Origin: Dyadobacter subterraneus
GTDB taxonomy: Bacteria > Bacteroidota > Bacteroidia > Cytophagales > Spirosomataceae
Direction of reading: 5' to 3'
DNA length: 64,000 bases
Assembly (NCBI RefSeq): GCF_015221875.1
Contig: NZ_JACYGY010000002.1
Location: forward strand, 603,573-667,572
How positions within the stretch are numbered: position 1 is the first letter of the stretch; every line of letters begins with the position of its first letter. The notes beneath the pieces were generated by a model. The model was not told the DNA's origin, ran no database searches, and worked only from the letters and a program-made list of their open reading frames with translations. Of the stretch, positions 8,079 through 16,387 are shown piece after piece. The translations under genes were made by a program, and so were the position numbers.

Positions 8079-9134
8079 ATGAGTGCTGCACTTATTTCCG
8101 GAATTCAGCAAGTTGGTCTTGGTGTTCAAAATGTACCCGAAGCGTGGCAATGGTATCGCCGCATTCTGGGTTTTGATGTTCCGGTTTTTGACGACAAAGC
8201 GGAAGCTCCATTGATGATTCCTTATACCGGAGGTACTGTACATCAGCGACATGCAGCATTGGCACTAAACCTGGCCGGTGGCGGCGGATTGGAAATTTGG
8301 TCATTTACAAGCCGTGTTTCTCAGCCTTCGGGTTTTAAACCGGAACTGGGAGATTTGGGAATTAATGCGATCCGCTTTAAAGCACAGGATGTAAAAAAAG
8401 CGCATGATTGGGTAAAAGCGCAGTCAAAAGAGACCGTTGGGCCATTGGTTTCGCTGCCGGAAGGAGAGGGTTTCTGGGGAAATGATCCTTACGGAAATAT
8501 TTTTCAGATTACTAGTGATACTTCCTGGTTTCAAAATACCGGAAAACCGGTTGGTGGTGTTGCAGGTGTTGTAGTTGGTGTTTCTGATATACATAAATCG
8601 ATTTTATTCTATCAGACACTGATTCAAAATCTGGAAGTGGTTTATGATAAAACCGGTGTTTTTGATGACTTGCCAACTTCTATTCCGGGACAACGTTTCC
8701 GTCGTGTTTTGCTTCGTAAAAACTTTACGCCGGAAGGCGCTTTCAGCCGACTTTTAGGAAATATCCAGATCGAATTATTGCAGGCGCTTGATCGTGAGCC
8801 TAAAAAACTTTTCGAAAACCGTTACTGGGGCGATTGCGGTTATATTCACTTGTGCTTCGATGCGCTGGATCTTGCAACTTTGAAAACAAAAGTTCAGGCG
8901 CAGGGTTATCCATTTACCGTGGATAGCGAATCGTCATTTGGTATGGAATCGGCGGCCGGACGTTTTGCTTATGTGGAAGATCCGGACGGGACTTTAATCG
9001 AAATGGTTGAAACACATAAACTTCCGATCCTGAAAAAAATTGGCTGGTTCCTTGATATTCAAAAGAGAAAACATCAAAAACCATTGCCGGATTGGATGTT
9101 GAAAATGATGGGATTGAATCGTGTGAAAAACTAG
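8079..9134 (+). CDS. VOC-superfamily (glyoxalase/dioxygenase-like) protein, two domains
   Basis: A 351-residue cytoplasmic protein with two vicinal-oxygen-chelate halves. The first spans about residues 8-150 (QQVGLGVQNVPEAWQWYRR ... DPYGNIFQI). The second spans about 155-315 (GVVVGVSDIHKSILFYQTL ... YVEDPDGTLIEMVET). The metal-ligand glutamate positions at domain ends are visible in the second half (EMVET), while the first half ends in IFQI, so the metal site may be incomplete. Substrate cannot be read from sequence. The gene stands alone and is followed by a terminator shared with a convergent gene. Confidence 0.85.
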   Translation: MSAALISGIQQVGLGVQNVPEAWQWYRRILGFDVPVFDDKAEAPLMIPYTGGTVHQRHAALALNLAGGGGLEIWSFTSRVSQPSGFKPELGDLGINAIRFKAQDVKKAHDWVKAQSKETVGPLVSLPEGEGFWGNDPYGNIFQITSDTSWFQNTGKPVGGVAGVVVGVSDIHKSILFYQTLIQNLEVVYDKTGVFDDLPTSIPGQRFRRVLLRKNFTPEGAFSRLLGNIQIELLQALDREPKKLFENRYWGDCGYIHLCFDALDLATLKTKVQAQGYPFTVDSESSFGMESAAGRFAYVEDPDGTLIEMVETHKLPILKKIGWFLDIQKRKHQKPLPDWMLKMMGLNRVKN

Positions 9135-9161
9135 CAGACAATATCGTTTTATAATAAAATA

Positions 9162-9205
9162 AAAATGCTCTGATGTTTCAATTATAGAAATTATCAGAGC
9201 ATTTT
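9162..9205. terminator. Rho-independent terminator, convergent genes
   Basis: A 13-base perfect stem (9162-9174 with 9193-9205) with an 18-base loop, flanked by A and T runs, lies between the VOC gene (plus) and the acyltransferase gene (minus). Confidence 0.88.
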
Positions 9206-9227
9206 ATCTTACCAAAATATTGGAATA

Positions 9228-10238
9228 TTACCGATAACGATTTCCAAGCCAGGCTAAAATCGGCAAAGCAGCAAATACCCCAAGCGCCACTTTAAATCCA
9301 GCAAAAATCCCAACAATAGCTGCTATTAAAAGAACAATTAACGGATAAATATATAACAGCAATCCAAACAAAGCTGAATCATAAAAAACAGATCTCGCTG
9401 TAATTTTAGATACTTTTTTGTCAAAAGCATGATAAATCGGACGGTGAATAAGTCGGCCAAACCAGCCTAATCCCTGTAACAAAAAGTTGCCTTTTGATGG
9501 AATCGAATTCGGTCCGAAGAAATTGTTGAACGCTGATTTCCGTTCTTCTTTTGTTGCCGTTTCAGGAATGGTCAAAATTTCCTGATTCATTTTAAATTGA
9601 AGAATCTCATTAAATTCCCGAAGCCACTTTTCATAATCTTCCGGATTAGTCTTGATATCAGTATGATGAATCGCATCACCGAAGCGAATCGCCATACGTT
9701 TTCCGGTTCCCCGGTAATGTTCATAATTCATCCCGATTGGAATTACCTGCATTTCTTTCAGATTACTTTCGCCAAACCAGGCCTGATGCGCCATTCTCGC
9801 AGTACCTTTTCCAAGCGGACGAAGTTTCCACTCATTCACACAAACGCCTTCTGAAAAGATAATTACAGTATTGCCGTTTTTCATGGCATCCAGACTTTCC
9901 TTCGTCGTAACATCCAGACTCAAAACGGCTTGTCGACCTTCCGAACCCCGAAAAACCGGAATCAGATTGATTTGTCTTAACCAGAATGCCACCGCAGGTT
10001 TTTTAAAAGCATCACCACGGGCAAGCGTAAAAATCGGTTGACGCAGCGTTGCACCGATCACTAATGCATCAAAAAATGAATCAGGATGATTGGATGCCAA
10101 TAGCAACGGACCACTGTTTGGTACTTGATCGAAATTAACAACAAAGATCCGGCGAAGGAAAATTGGCAGCGCCAGACGGATCAAAAAGCGGGAAAAGTAG
10201 AAAAAATACAAAATATTAAATGGTAAGTTTCGACACAA
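9228..10238 (-). CDS. PlsC-type lysophospholipid/glycerolphosphate acyltransferase
   Basis: A 336-residue membrane-associated acyltransferase. The catalytic block is NHPDSFFD at residues 50-57, an H-X5-D spacing as found in glycerol-3-phosphate and DHAP acyltransferase relatives, not the H-X4-D of PlsC. The substrate block is FSEG (128-131), where the usual form is FPEG. A hydrophobic N-terminal segment and two or three C-terminal membrane segments (about 285-330) anchor it. Likely acyl transfer to a glycerol- or lysophospholipid; exact substrate unknown. The start at 10238 lies in a hydrophobic run with no alternative nearby. It converges on the VOC gene. Confidence 0.88.
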   Translation of the reverse strand: MCRNLPFNILYFFYFSRFLIRLALPIFLRRIFVVNFDQVPNSGPLLLASNHPDSFFDALVIGATLRQPIFTLARGDAFKKPAVAFWLRQINLIPVFRGSEGRQAVLSLDVTTKESLDAMKNGNTVIIFSEGVCVNEWKLRPLGKGTARMAHQAWFGESNLKEMQVIPIGMNYEHYRGTGKRMAIRFGDAIHHTDIKTNPEDYEKWLREFNEILQFKMNQEILTIPETATKEERKSAFNNFFGPNSIPSKGNFLLQGLGWFGRLIHRPIYHAFDKKVSKITARSVFYDSALFGLLLYIYPLIVLLIAAIVGIFAGFKVALGVFAALPILAWLGNRYR

Positions 10239-10370
10239 AAATAATGTTAAATTCTATGTTAAAGAAGTAACGCAGAATTTCAATTCCTTTTTCTGCTGAA
10301 ACTCAATATTTTAACATTTCTAAGTACCGCCAGTAAAAGCGCCTGACGTAAATTGTATCGTCGAAGTTGT

Positions 10371-10378
10371 TAACTTTG
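10371..10378 (+). promoter_or_regulatory. Bacteroidota-type -7 box
   Basis: TAACTTTG fits the TAnnTTTG consensus and lies 66 bases before the kinase-like gene. A TTG at 10353-10355 is closer than the usual -33 spacing, so only the -7 element is called. Confidence 0.5.
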
Positions 10379-10443
10379 TAACACTTTATCACTAAAAAGT
10401 ACCCGATTCTATCAACAATCTAACTAAAAAATTAAGTAATTTC

Positions 10444-11529
10444 ATGCGTATAAAAGACTATCCGGCCATCATAGAAAAAGCGTGGGCGGGATTTGATGAT
10501 TCTATTTCCATTAAATTGGTTGAAGATATAAGTGCCAAAGTTTCTACCAATCACGTTTTCCGGGTTACGCTGGACAACGATGATATTGTTATTGCCAAGC
10601 TTTCCTATTTTGGGAAATATGAACATTTCAAGGAAGACCACCGGATCATTCAGGCCGCTTCCAACAATTTACTTTACCCTTTTGAGAATGTTCTGGCAAA
10701 ATCGCTGCTGAAAAATAACCAGGTTTATACCTATCGTTATCAGGAAGATTTTCTCGATACCTGGGTTGTATTTTATAATCCGATCCGTGCGATGCACCGG
10801 ATGCCAAAAAGACTGGATGAGGAACATATCCGGAAACTTGGTCGGGAAATGGCAAAATTCCATCTTGCCTGCTTCCGTGTGGGGAAATCGCTTCCAAAAT
10901 CTTCGAAAAAATTAAGAACCGATATTTATCATTTGCAGGATATTCTGGACACTGAAGCGGGACAATACGAGCATCGGATGCACGTGGATTTTCTTAAAGA
11001 CCAGTGCGAAACATTTTTGAAGAATATCAATAAACTAGGTGTCATCAATTTTGATATGATGCCGGTTTTTGTAGACTGGAATATAGGAAATTTCTCAGTT
11101 ACCGAAGATCAGCATTTATTTTCCCGCTGGGATTATGACTGGTTCCGGGTGTCTTCCCGGATTCTGGATTTTTACTTTTTCAGCAGGGTTGTTTCTAATG
11201 TTGGCGACCGTACGGTTTTCAGTTATCTCATCACGCCGCTGATGGAAGACCGGTTTATGATTTTCCTGGAAGAATACCACAAAGTATATCCGCTTTCGGA
11301 AAATGAAGTGCGGTTTATGAAGGAAGCCTATCGTTTTTTTATTCTTAATTATGTAATAAAATACGGAAAATACTTTTTTCATAGAACTTACTCCACCAAA
11401 TTGCAGAGGGAAGCTTACGAGCTTTATTTTCCTTCAATTGATACTTTTGATCCTGAAAAAATCCTAAATCATCTGGGTATTAAATCAGAACCAAAAATTG
11501 AAAAGAAAAAAGCGGTCGTAGATAAATAG
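10444..11529 (+). CDS. Aminoglycoside-phosphotransferase-like small-molecule kinase
   Basis: A 361-residue protein with the APH/choline-kinase fold. The putative ATP-binding lysine is in IVIAKLS (Lys52). The catalytic loop VFVDWNIGNF (208-217) keeps D-X4-N but lacks the usual HGD histidine. The metal motif is RWDYDWFR (228-235). The C-terminus is basic (KIEKKKAVVDK). Substrate unknown. A HAD-type hydrolase starts 24 bases downstream, so the two probably form an operon; a paired kinase and phosphatase acting on one metabolite is a reasonable inference but not shown by sequence. Confidence 0.8.
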   Translation: MRIKDYPAIIEKAWAGFDDSISIKLVEDISAKVSTNHVFRVTLDNDDIVIAKLSYFGKYEHFKEDHRIIQAASNNLLYPFENVLAKSLLKNNQVYTYRYQEDFLDTWVVFYNPIRAMHRMPKRLDEEHIRKLGREMAKFHLACFRVGKSLPKSSKKLRTDIYHLQDILDTEAGQYEHRMHVDFLKDQCETFLKNINKLGVINFDMMPVFVDWNIGNFSVTEDQHLFSRWDYDWFRVSSRILDFYFFSRVVSNVGDRTVFSYLITPLMEDRFMIFLEEYHKVYPLSENEVRFMKEAYRFFILNYVIKYGKYFFHRTYSTKLQREAYELYFPSIDTFDPEKILNHLGIKSEPKIEKKKAVVDK

Positions 11530-11552
11530 AGAAAAACCAAGACACCAAATTC

Positions 11553-12401
11553 ATGATTCTAGACAACTTCAAATCCGTACTATCCAAGTACGAAGTTATA
11601 TTTTTTGATGCATTTGGCGTACTAAAAACTTATAACGGCTTAATCCCCGGAATTGAAAACACATTCGCTTATCTGAAAGAAACGGGAAAAGATTTTTACG
11701 TTGTTACAAACGACGCTTCCAGAAGTCCTGAACAATTGGCGCAGTCTTATGTAAAACTGGGAATCGATGATGTCACACCCGACCGTATCATTTCATCCGG
11801 AATGTTAGCACGTGAATACCTCGATTTAAAAGTTAGAAACGGTGTTGTTGCCTATCTTGGGACAGAAAACTCTGCCCATTATATTGGCACAGATCAGATA
11901 AAAACACTGTCTATCCGCGAGCTTGATTTGAGCAATGTTGAAGATGTTAACGCACTTGTTTTTCTAGACGACGAAGGTTTTGACTGGAATACTGATTTGA
12001 CAAAAACGTTGAATTTATTGCGGAAACGTAACATTCCGGTAATTGTAGCCAATACAGATAAAACGTATCCGGCGTCAAAAACACGACTTTCAATTGCAGT
12101 AGGCGCTTTGGCAAAAATGATTGAAGATACCATTGGCAGACAATTTATCCGCTTTGGAAAACCAGACCCGCAAATGTTTATTTTCGCCTATCAGCATATC
12201 AAAAATTACCCAAACGTGAGCAAAAGAGATATTCTGATGGTAGGTGATACGCTGCATACGGATATTTTGGGTGGTAATAAATTCGGATTGGATACTGCGT
12301 TGGTACTCACCGGCAATACGCAGGCCATTGATGCAGAAGTTCGCATCAGAAGCACAGGAATTATCCCGACTTATATTTGTGTTTCGGCGGTGGTTGAGTG
12401 A
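11553..12401 (+). CDS. HAD-superfamily (NagD/class IIA-like) hydrolase
   Basis: A 282-residue cytoplasmic HAD protein of the class IIA (NagD/pNPPase) type. Motif I is DAFGVL (Asp19), motif II VVTNDAS (about 50-56), and motif IV MVGDTLHTDILGG near residue 230, followed by the NKFGLDTALVLTG segment typical of this class. The second aspartate of motif I, the general acid in phosphatases (DxD), is replaced by Phe21. Related class IIA proteins with DVWGV also lack it, so catalysis may be altered. It forms a likely operon with the upstream kinase-like gene. Confidence 0.85.
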   Translation: MILDNFKSVLSKYEVIFFDAFGVLKTYNGLIPGIENTFAYLKETGKDFYVVTNDASRSPEQLAQSYVKLGIDDVTPDRIISSGMLAREYLDLKVRNGVVAYLGTENSAHYIGTDQIKTLSIRELDLSNVEDVNALVFLDDEGFDWNTDLTKTLNLLRKRNIPVIVANTDKTYPASKTRLSIAVGALAKMIEDTIGRQFIRFGKPDPQMFIFAYQHIKNYPNVSKRDILMVGDTLHTDILGGNKFGLDTALVLTGNTQAIDAEVRIRSTGIIPTYICVSAVVE

Positions 12402-13078
12402 AAGATTTAAAAGACTTTTTTAATATTAAATTTAGGGATGTACAGACTGCCCCAAATTGAGACAAGTTTAGAAAAGAGTTTTTCTCTAAACATTTCCTGT
12501 GTCCGGTTTTGTGCAAGTCTTTTGCTTTAAAAATATGACGTCCAGTTTGATATTATGCCAGAATTGGAACTGGAATTGACAAGTTGCCGCGCTAACCTGA
12601 TATTTCAATTTTTCAAAATCTTGTATTTGATTAGGAAGAGGATATAATTCGTTATACTGAACCGCCTAAGATAGCAAGGCCTCACTCTCCGATTTAGAAA
12701 CTGCGGAAAAGTTATTTCATTACGGCCTTTATGATGGACACTAATGCCATAATAATCATTTCGAAGGGCCGCGTTATCTAAACATATTAAAGAACCATAT
12801 GTAAAACGGTGTCGTCTTTTTGTCAAAACGTACACTATACTATCTTAAAAATGTATGTAATCGATTAGGTCAGGCTATAGATATCGGTAGAAATTACGGA
12901 TCACAATTTTACCACAAAAAAATTCTTAGACGATGAATAGATTCATAGCACCTGAAGTTTGGGGAGGTTTGGGTTACCACGACAGCTCCTTTGTATAATT
13001 ATGGATCCAATTTTACAAAATGGTTTTAAAATCTCTTTTATTATTCTTGTCAGATATTACAGAAAGATAACACTCTAT
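12402..13078. other. Gene-poor spacer, 677 bases
   Basis: No convincing gene is present. A 76-codon minus-strand ORF at 12605-12835 has no family look or signal. Bases 12466-12491 form an imperfect inverted repeat (GTTTAGA/TCTAAAC). The segment at about 12440-12465 resembles an insertion-sequence end (TGTACAGACTGCCCC), but no matching opposite end was found. Several short in-frame stretches end in stops, which suggests decayed sequence. It forms the left edge of the accessory island with tetR, the crotonase and the IS982 relic. Confidence 0.6.
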
Positions 13079-13101
13079 CTACATGAATGTAGTTATATTT
13101 G
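13079..13101 (+). promoter_or_regulatory. tetR promoter with overlapping operator
   Basis: Bases 13079-13092 (CTACATGAATGTAG) are a palindrome with 6-base arms and a 2-base centre. It abuts TATATTTG (13094-13101), a perfect TAnnTTTG -7 box, 18 bases before the tetR start. A repressor bound here would block the promoter, as in autoregulated TetR genes. The same motif recurs before the crotonase gene. Confidence 0.7.
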
Positions 13102-13119
13102 CGTAGAATTACGTAACAG

Positions 13120-13680
13120 ATGGCAACAGAAAGCAACAGGGATAAAATCATTGAATTGAGCCGTGATATTATTCAGCATATCGGCTATCATTCCTTTAAT
13201 TACAAACAGATTGCCGTCCTCATCGGCATTAAAAACAGTTCGATTCATCACTACTTTCCTGCCAAAGAAGATCTTGGTGTTGCTGTAATAGAAAGTGATA
13301 GTTCCGATTTTAATGATAAGATCAAAAACTGGAATTTAGAGTCTCCGCTTAAAAGAACAGATTACATCCTGGATCTGTACCAGCAGTATTTCAACGACGG
13401 CATGAAACTGTGCATCATTGGAACCTTTGGTTCTTCTTATGAAGATATCCCGGAAAAGCTGCAGACTGCAGTCAATGTTTACATTGAAAAAATTGCCCAA
13501 TGGCTGTCTGAAACCTTTAAAGATGGTTTAGCGTCAGGCGAATTCAGATTCAAGGGAACTCCCGAGGCAATGGCGTCGGCCTGGCTGAGCACCTTAGCAG
13601 GATCTTTGCAGATGGGCAGACTGCGTGGTGCAGTTCATTTCGAGGAGACTTTGGATCACCTGAGAAATAGTATAATTTAA
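13120..13680 (+). CDS. TetR/AcrR-family transcriptional regulator
   Basis: A 186-residue regulator. The N-terminal helix-turn-helix covers about residues 8-54: DKIIELSRDIIQHIGY, then YKQIAVLIGIKNSSIHHYF, then KEDLGVAVI, a typical TetR layout. The C-terminal ligand domain (about 60-186) has no recognisable effector site. Its start is 19 bases after a strong -7 box overlapped by a palindrome, and a related palindrome lies 46-69 bases before the crotonase gene downstream, so autoregulation and control of that gene are predicted. Base composition seems richer in G and C than the flanks, which with the nearby IS relic suggests acquisition by transfer. Confidence 0.9.
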   Translation: MATESNRDKIIELSRDIIQHIGYHSFNYKQIAVLIGIKNSSIHHYFPAKEDLGVAVIESDSSDFNDKIKNWNLESPLKRTDYILDLYQQYFNDGMKLCIIGTFGSSYEDIPEKLQTAVNVYIEKIAQWLSETFKDGLASGEFRFKGTPEAMASAWLSTLAGSLQMGRLRGAVHFEETLDHLRNSII

Positions 13681-13696
13681 AAAATTTTGTCAATTT

Positions 13697-13720
13697 TGTC
13701 TACCTTCATGTAGGTAGACA
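13697..13720 (+). promoter_or_regulatory. Predicted TetR operator before the crotonase gene
   Basis: An 8-base perfect inverted repeat (TGTCTACC and GGTAGACA around 8 bases). Its inner part, read on the minus strand at 13713-13700, is CTACATGAAGGTAG, matching the tetR-promoter palindrome at 13 of 14 positions. It ends 45 bases before the crotonase start. Confidence 0.65.
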
Positions 13721-13765
13721 AAACTTATTTTATATTCATTACATAATTAAATAAAAAAAGGACAA

Positions 13766-14641
13766 ATGAAACAGTTACCTACACCGTTATCCATAGTAAG
13801 GATGGAAAATGCGCCCATCATCATTACAAAACATACACCGGCATTCTGGAGGATCACTCTGGACAACCCCCCACTGAACCTACTGGACCCTGAAATGATC
13901 GACGGTATGTCGCGCTTAATGGATGAGCTGGACGCCGATAAGGAAGTTAAGGTCATCGTGTTTGACAGCTCAGACAAAAATTATTTTATCGCCCACTATG
14001 ATGTGATGAGGGGTTCGGAAGTCCCTAAGGTGAGTGGTAAATACGGCGTGAATCAGTGGACTGACATTTCCAACCGACTTCACAATTCACCTGTGGTCAG
14101 TATTGCGTCAGTACGTGGCCGTGCCCGCGGCAATGGTTCTGAATTCCTGTTGGCCTGCGATATGCGGTTTGCAAGTAAGGAAAAAGCTTTTTTCGGCCAG
14201 ATAGAAGTTGGCTGCGGCGTGATTGCCGGCGGAGGTGCACTTGAATACCTTCCCTCACTGGTAGGTCGCTCGAGAGCGCTGGAAATCGTGATAGGAGGCG
14301 ATGATTTCGATGCAGATACTGCGGCTTTATACGGCTGGATCAACCGCGCTTTACCGGACGATCAGTTGGATGATTTTGTAAACGGCTTGGCTATAAGAAT
14401 TGCCAGCTATGAGGCAGGTGCTATAGCAACAACGAAAGCCATTGTCAATAGACGTTCAGGCGGTGGCCCTAATCCACACGAGATCGATGAATCACTATCC
14501 CACTATACTGAATTATCTCAAAATCCTAATGTTCAAATCCTATGGAGTAAGCTGGGAGAAATGGGTTTCCAGCAGCCGGGTGACCTTGAGCTGAATTTTG
14601 GCTACTATTTAGGCAAACTAGCTGAAGACAAGTTAAAATAA
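13766..14641 (+). CDS. Enoyl-CoA hydratase/isomerase (crotonase) family protein
   Basis: A 291-residue crotonase-fold enzyme. The N-terminal part has the family sequence WRITLDNPPLNLLDPEMI (about 28-45). The oxyanion-hole loop is GRARGNGSEFLLACDMRFA (118-136). Both catalytic glutamates of hydratases can be placed by alignment with rat mitochondrial hydratase: Glu147 in FGQIEVGCG and Glu173 in RALEIVIGGDD. Hydration of an enoyl-CoA is therefore plausible, but the CoA substrate is unknown. It lies 85 bases after tetR and its promoter region holds the predicted TetR operator. A second start (MENAPII, codon 13) is possible. Confidence 0.88.
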   Translation: MKQLPTPLSIVRMENAPIIITKHTPAFWRITLDNPPLNLLDPEMIDGMSRLMDELDADKEVKVIVFDSSDKNYFIAHYDVMRGSEVPKVSGKYGVNQWTDISNRLHNSPVVSIASVRGRARGNGSEFLLACDMRFASKEKAFFGQIEVGCGVIAGGGALEYLPSLVGRSRALEIVIGGDDFDADTAALYGWINRALPDDQLDDFVNGLAIRIASYEAGAIATTKAIVNRRSGGGPNPHEIDESLSHYTELSQNPNVQILWSKLGEMGFQQPGDLELNFGYYLGKLAEDKLK

Positions 14642-14700
14642 CCTAAATTCAGGATAAAAATTTGACTTGTATGTTATAAAACATGGCGAAATTTGGCTAT

Positions 14701-14727
14701 TTAAATATTTGAAATTCAAATATTTAA
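14701..14727. repeat. AT-rich inverted repeat before the IS982 relic
   Basis: Eleven-base perfect arms (14701-14711 and 14717-14727) surround a 5-base centre. No T run follows, so it is a weak terminator candidate for the crotonase gene; it could also be an insertion target or IS-end remnant. Confidence 0.55.
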
Positions 14728-14740
14728 CCAATATTTATCC

Positions 14741-15137
14741 ATGTTTTCAAAAGATAAAGTTGCTGAGGTACTTTGTGCCCTAAACGATTTTTGCAAAGAA
14801 TTTGAGTTACGAATCAAAGAATCAAAGCATATTTAGGTGAACGGAGAAAAAGCGATATAGAAATAGGGCTTTATCCATGACTGACTCAGAAATAATAACT
14901 ATTTTAATCTGTTTTCACTTAGGATCACACGAAACGATTAAGCATTACTACCAACAAATAGAAGATCACTGGTCAGATTTATTTCCTAAAAGCTTGTCTT
15001 ACAATCGTTTGTCGTGGTACAAAGTCGTTATTGTCGTGAACCCAGGCATATAAAAAACTTACGGAGCACCTTTTTTCAAAATTTATGCCGATAAAGGTTA
15101 TCCTTCAAAGGCATTATGGAAATTCACGTTAAATAAA
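14741..15137 (+). mobile_element. Decayed IS982-family transposase remnant
   Basis: From ATG 14741 one frame reads MFSKDKVAEVLCALNDF and on to a stop near 14835. The next frame continues at once with KKRYRNRALSMTDSEIITIL and FPKSLSYNRL, stopping at 15053. From 15075 a third stretch reads KIYADKGYPSKALWKF. In order these match three parts of an IS982 transposase as I remember the family: the N-terminus, the LSDSE region, and the ADKGYxSK segment near the last catalytic residues. The middle third is deleted, the C-terminus is missing, and there are at least two frame breaks. No terminal repeats were found. It directly abuts the amidase stop codon. Confidence 0.8.
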
Positions 15138-15139
15138 TT

Positions 15140-16138
15140 CTACTTTTTGACCGCAAATCTGACATAAAATTCGCGAACCCTTTTTTCTTCCTCTCTGGCT
15201 TCTTCCTTTTTACCCATCAATCTTAACAAAAGAGCTCTGTTGGCGTGACAATCTGCGGCAATGTAGGAATCCGGAAATGAGCGTGCGGAACGCGTAAATA
15301 AATCGTAAGCCTGACGCAGCGAAGTTGTATCCGTATTTTTCATTAAAGCCTGTCCATCCAGAAAATCCTGATGCCAGCGACGGGCGATTTCATTCATACG
15401 CGCAGCTTCTTCAAAAACCAGAAACGTAGGAACCGTAACCAATGAATTTTTCGGAATTATTTTTGGAATTGGTTTACTGAAAAATGCTTCCAGTGCTTCG
15501 GTGTATGCTGCTGCTTCTTTTCTGTTATAATCTTCCTGTTTCAATTTTTGCTCTTCCTCCGGATTTGAGAAAAATGCCGCTTCGGCCAATACCGCTGGAA
15601 TTCCATAGGTTCCTCTTAAAACCTGCGCTCCGGCTTTTGGAAAAATACTGAAATCAGAAGCTACGGAAACCGGACTATTTCCTTTGAATAAACTTTTTGT
15701 AATTGTAGTAGCCAATTCTTTTCCCAACGCAACGCCCGCCAAATTTTCACTTGAATTTCCATGAAAATAAATAATCGGGAAATCAACTTTTGGATCAGCG
15801 GTGGCATTGTGATGAATTGAAACAAAAAGATCCGCTTTGTTATCCATTGCAACTTTTGCCCGTCGCCATAATGCAATGGTATCATCCGTGGTTCTGGTCA
15901 TAAAAACCTTTGCTCCTTTTTCCTCCAGCATTTTTTGCAAAAGTTTGGCAACGCGTAAATTGATCCATTCTTCACGTTCTCCGCCCGGACCGACCCGATA
16001 ACTATCCGTTAGCGCAGTACCTCCATGACCTGCATCGACACAAATTATTTTACCGGAAAGTACACTTGATTTTTTTTGTGAAAAGACATTTTCCCTTGAA
16101 AAGAGAAAAATAAATGCTGCGAATAAATACTTTGTCAT
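15140..16138 (-). CDS. N-acetylmuramoyl-L-alanine amidase (Amidase_3)
   Basis: A secreted zinc amidase that cleaves the bond between MurNAc and the stem peptide. A signal peptide covers about residues 1-20. Zinc ligands and catalytic residues of the family are visible: VDAGHGG (His38), a glutamate in GGEREEWIN (53-60), SIHHNA (His109/110), and the catalytic glutamate in VLAEAAFFSNPEEE near residue 198. After about residue 235 comes a helical tail (EEAARMNEIARRWHQ, then helices containing RALLLRLMGKKEE), possibly TPR-like. It may act in daughter-cell separation or wall turnover. No gene partner is next to it; the IS982 relic touches its 3' end. Confidence 0.93.
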   Translation of the reverse strand: MTKYLFAAFIFLFSRENVFSQKKSSVLSGKIICVDAGHGGTALTDSYRVGPGGEREEWINLRVAKLLQKMLEEKGAKVFMTRTTDDTIALWRRAKVAMDNKADLFVSIHHNATADPKVDFPIIYFHGNSSENLAGVALGKELATTITKSLFKGNSPVSVASDFSIFPKAGAQVLRGTYGIPAVLAEAAFFSNPEEEQKLKQEDYNRKEAAAYTEALEAFFSKPIPKIIPKNSLVTVPTFLVFEEAARMNEIARRWHQDFLDGQALMKNTDTTSLRQAYDLFTRSARSFPDSYIAADCHANRALLLRLMGKKEEAREEEKRVREFYVRFAVKK

Positions 16139-16328
16139 GGGAATAGGAGTATGAATAAATTAAAAAAATCCTGGCTAAGGACGGTGTTTCAATGCTAAAT
16201 TTAATGTTTATTCAACCACAATGACGTTTTCCATTATCTTTTTATCCGATTTTAATCAAATTAGGAATAACAAGATTTTCAACTCCGCTTATCTTGATAA
16301 TGATGTATCAGGTTATGTAAAAACCTGT

Positions 16329-16336
16329 TAATTTTG
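16329..16336 (+). promoter_or_regulatory. Bacteroidota-type -7 box for comM
   Basis: TAATTTTG matches TAnnTTTG and lies 52 bases before the comM start in the divergent spacer. Confidence 0.5.
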
Positions 16337-16387
16337 GAAAGGTTTGTCTGCTGACTTCCACACACTATTAAAATTAAAACCAGTATT

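Noticed and set aside
12440..12465. A possible insertion-sequence end
   Set aside because: The opposite end and transposase of the same family are missing, so it is only mentioned as spacer content.
12605..12835. A 76-codon minus-strand ORF in the spacer
   Set aside because: No recognisable domain, no good start context and sequence around it looks decayed.
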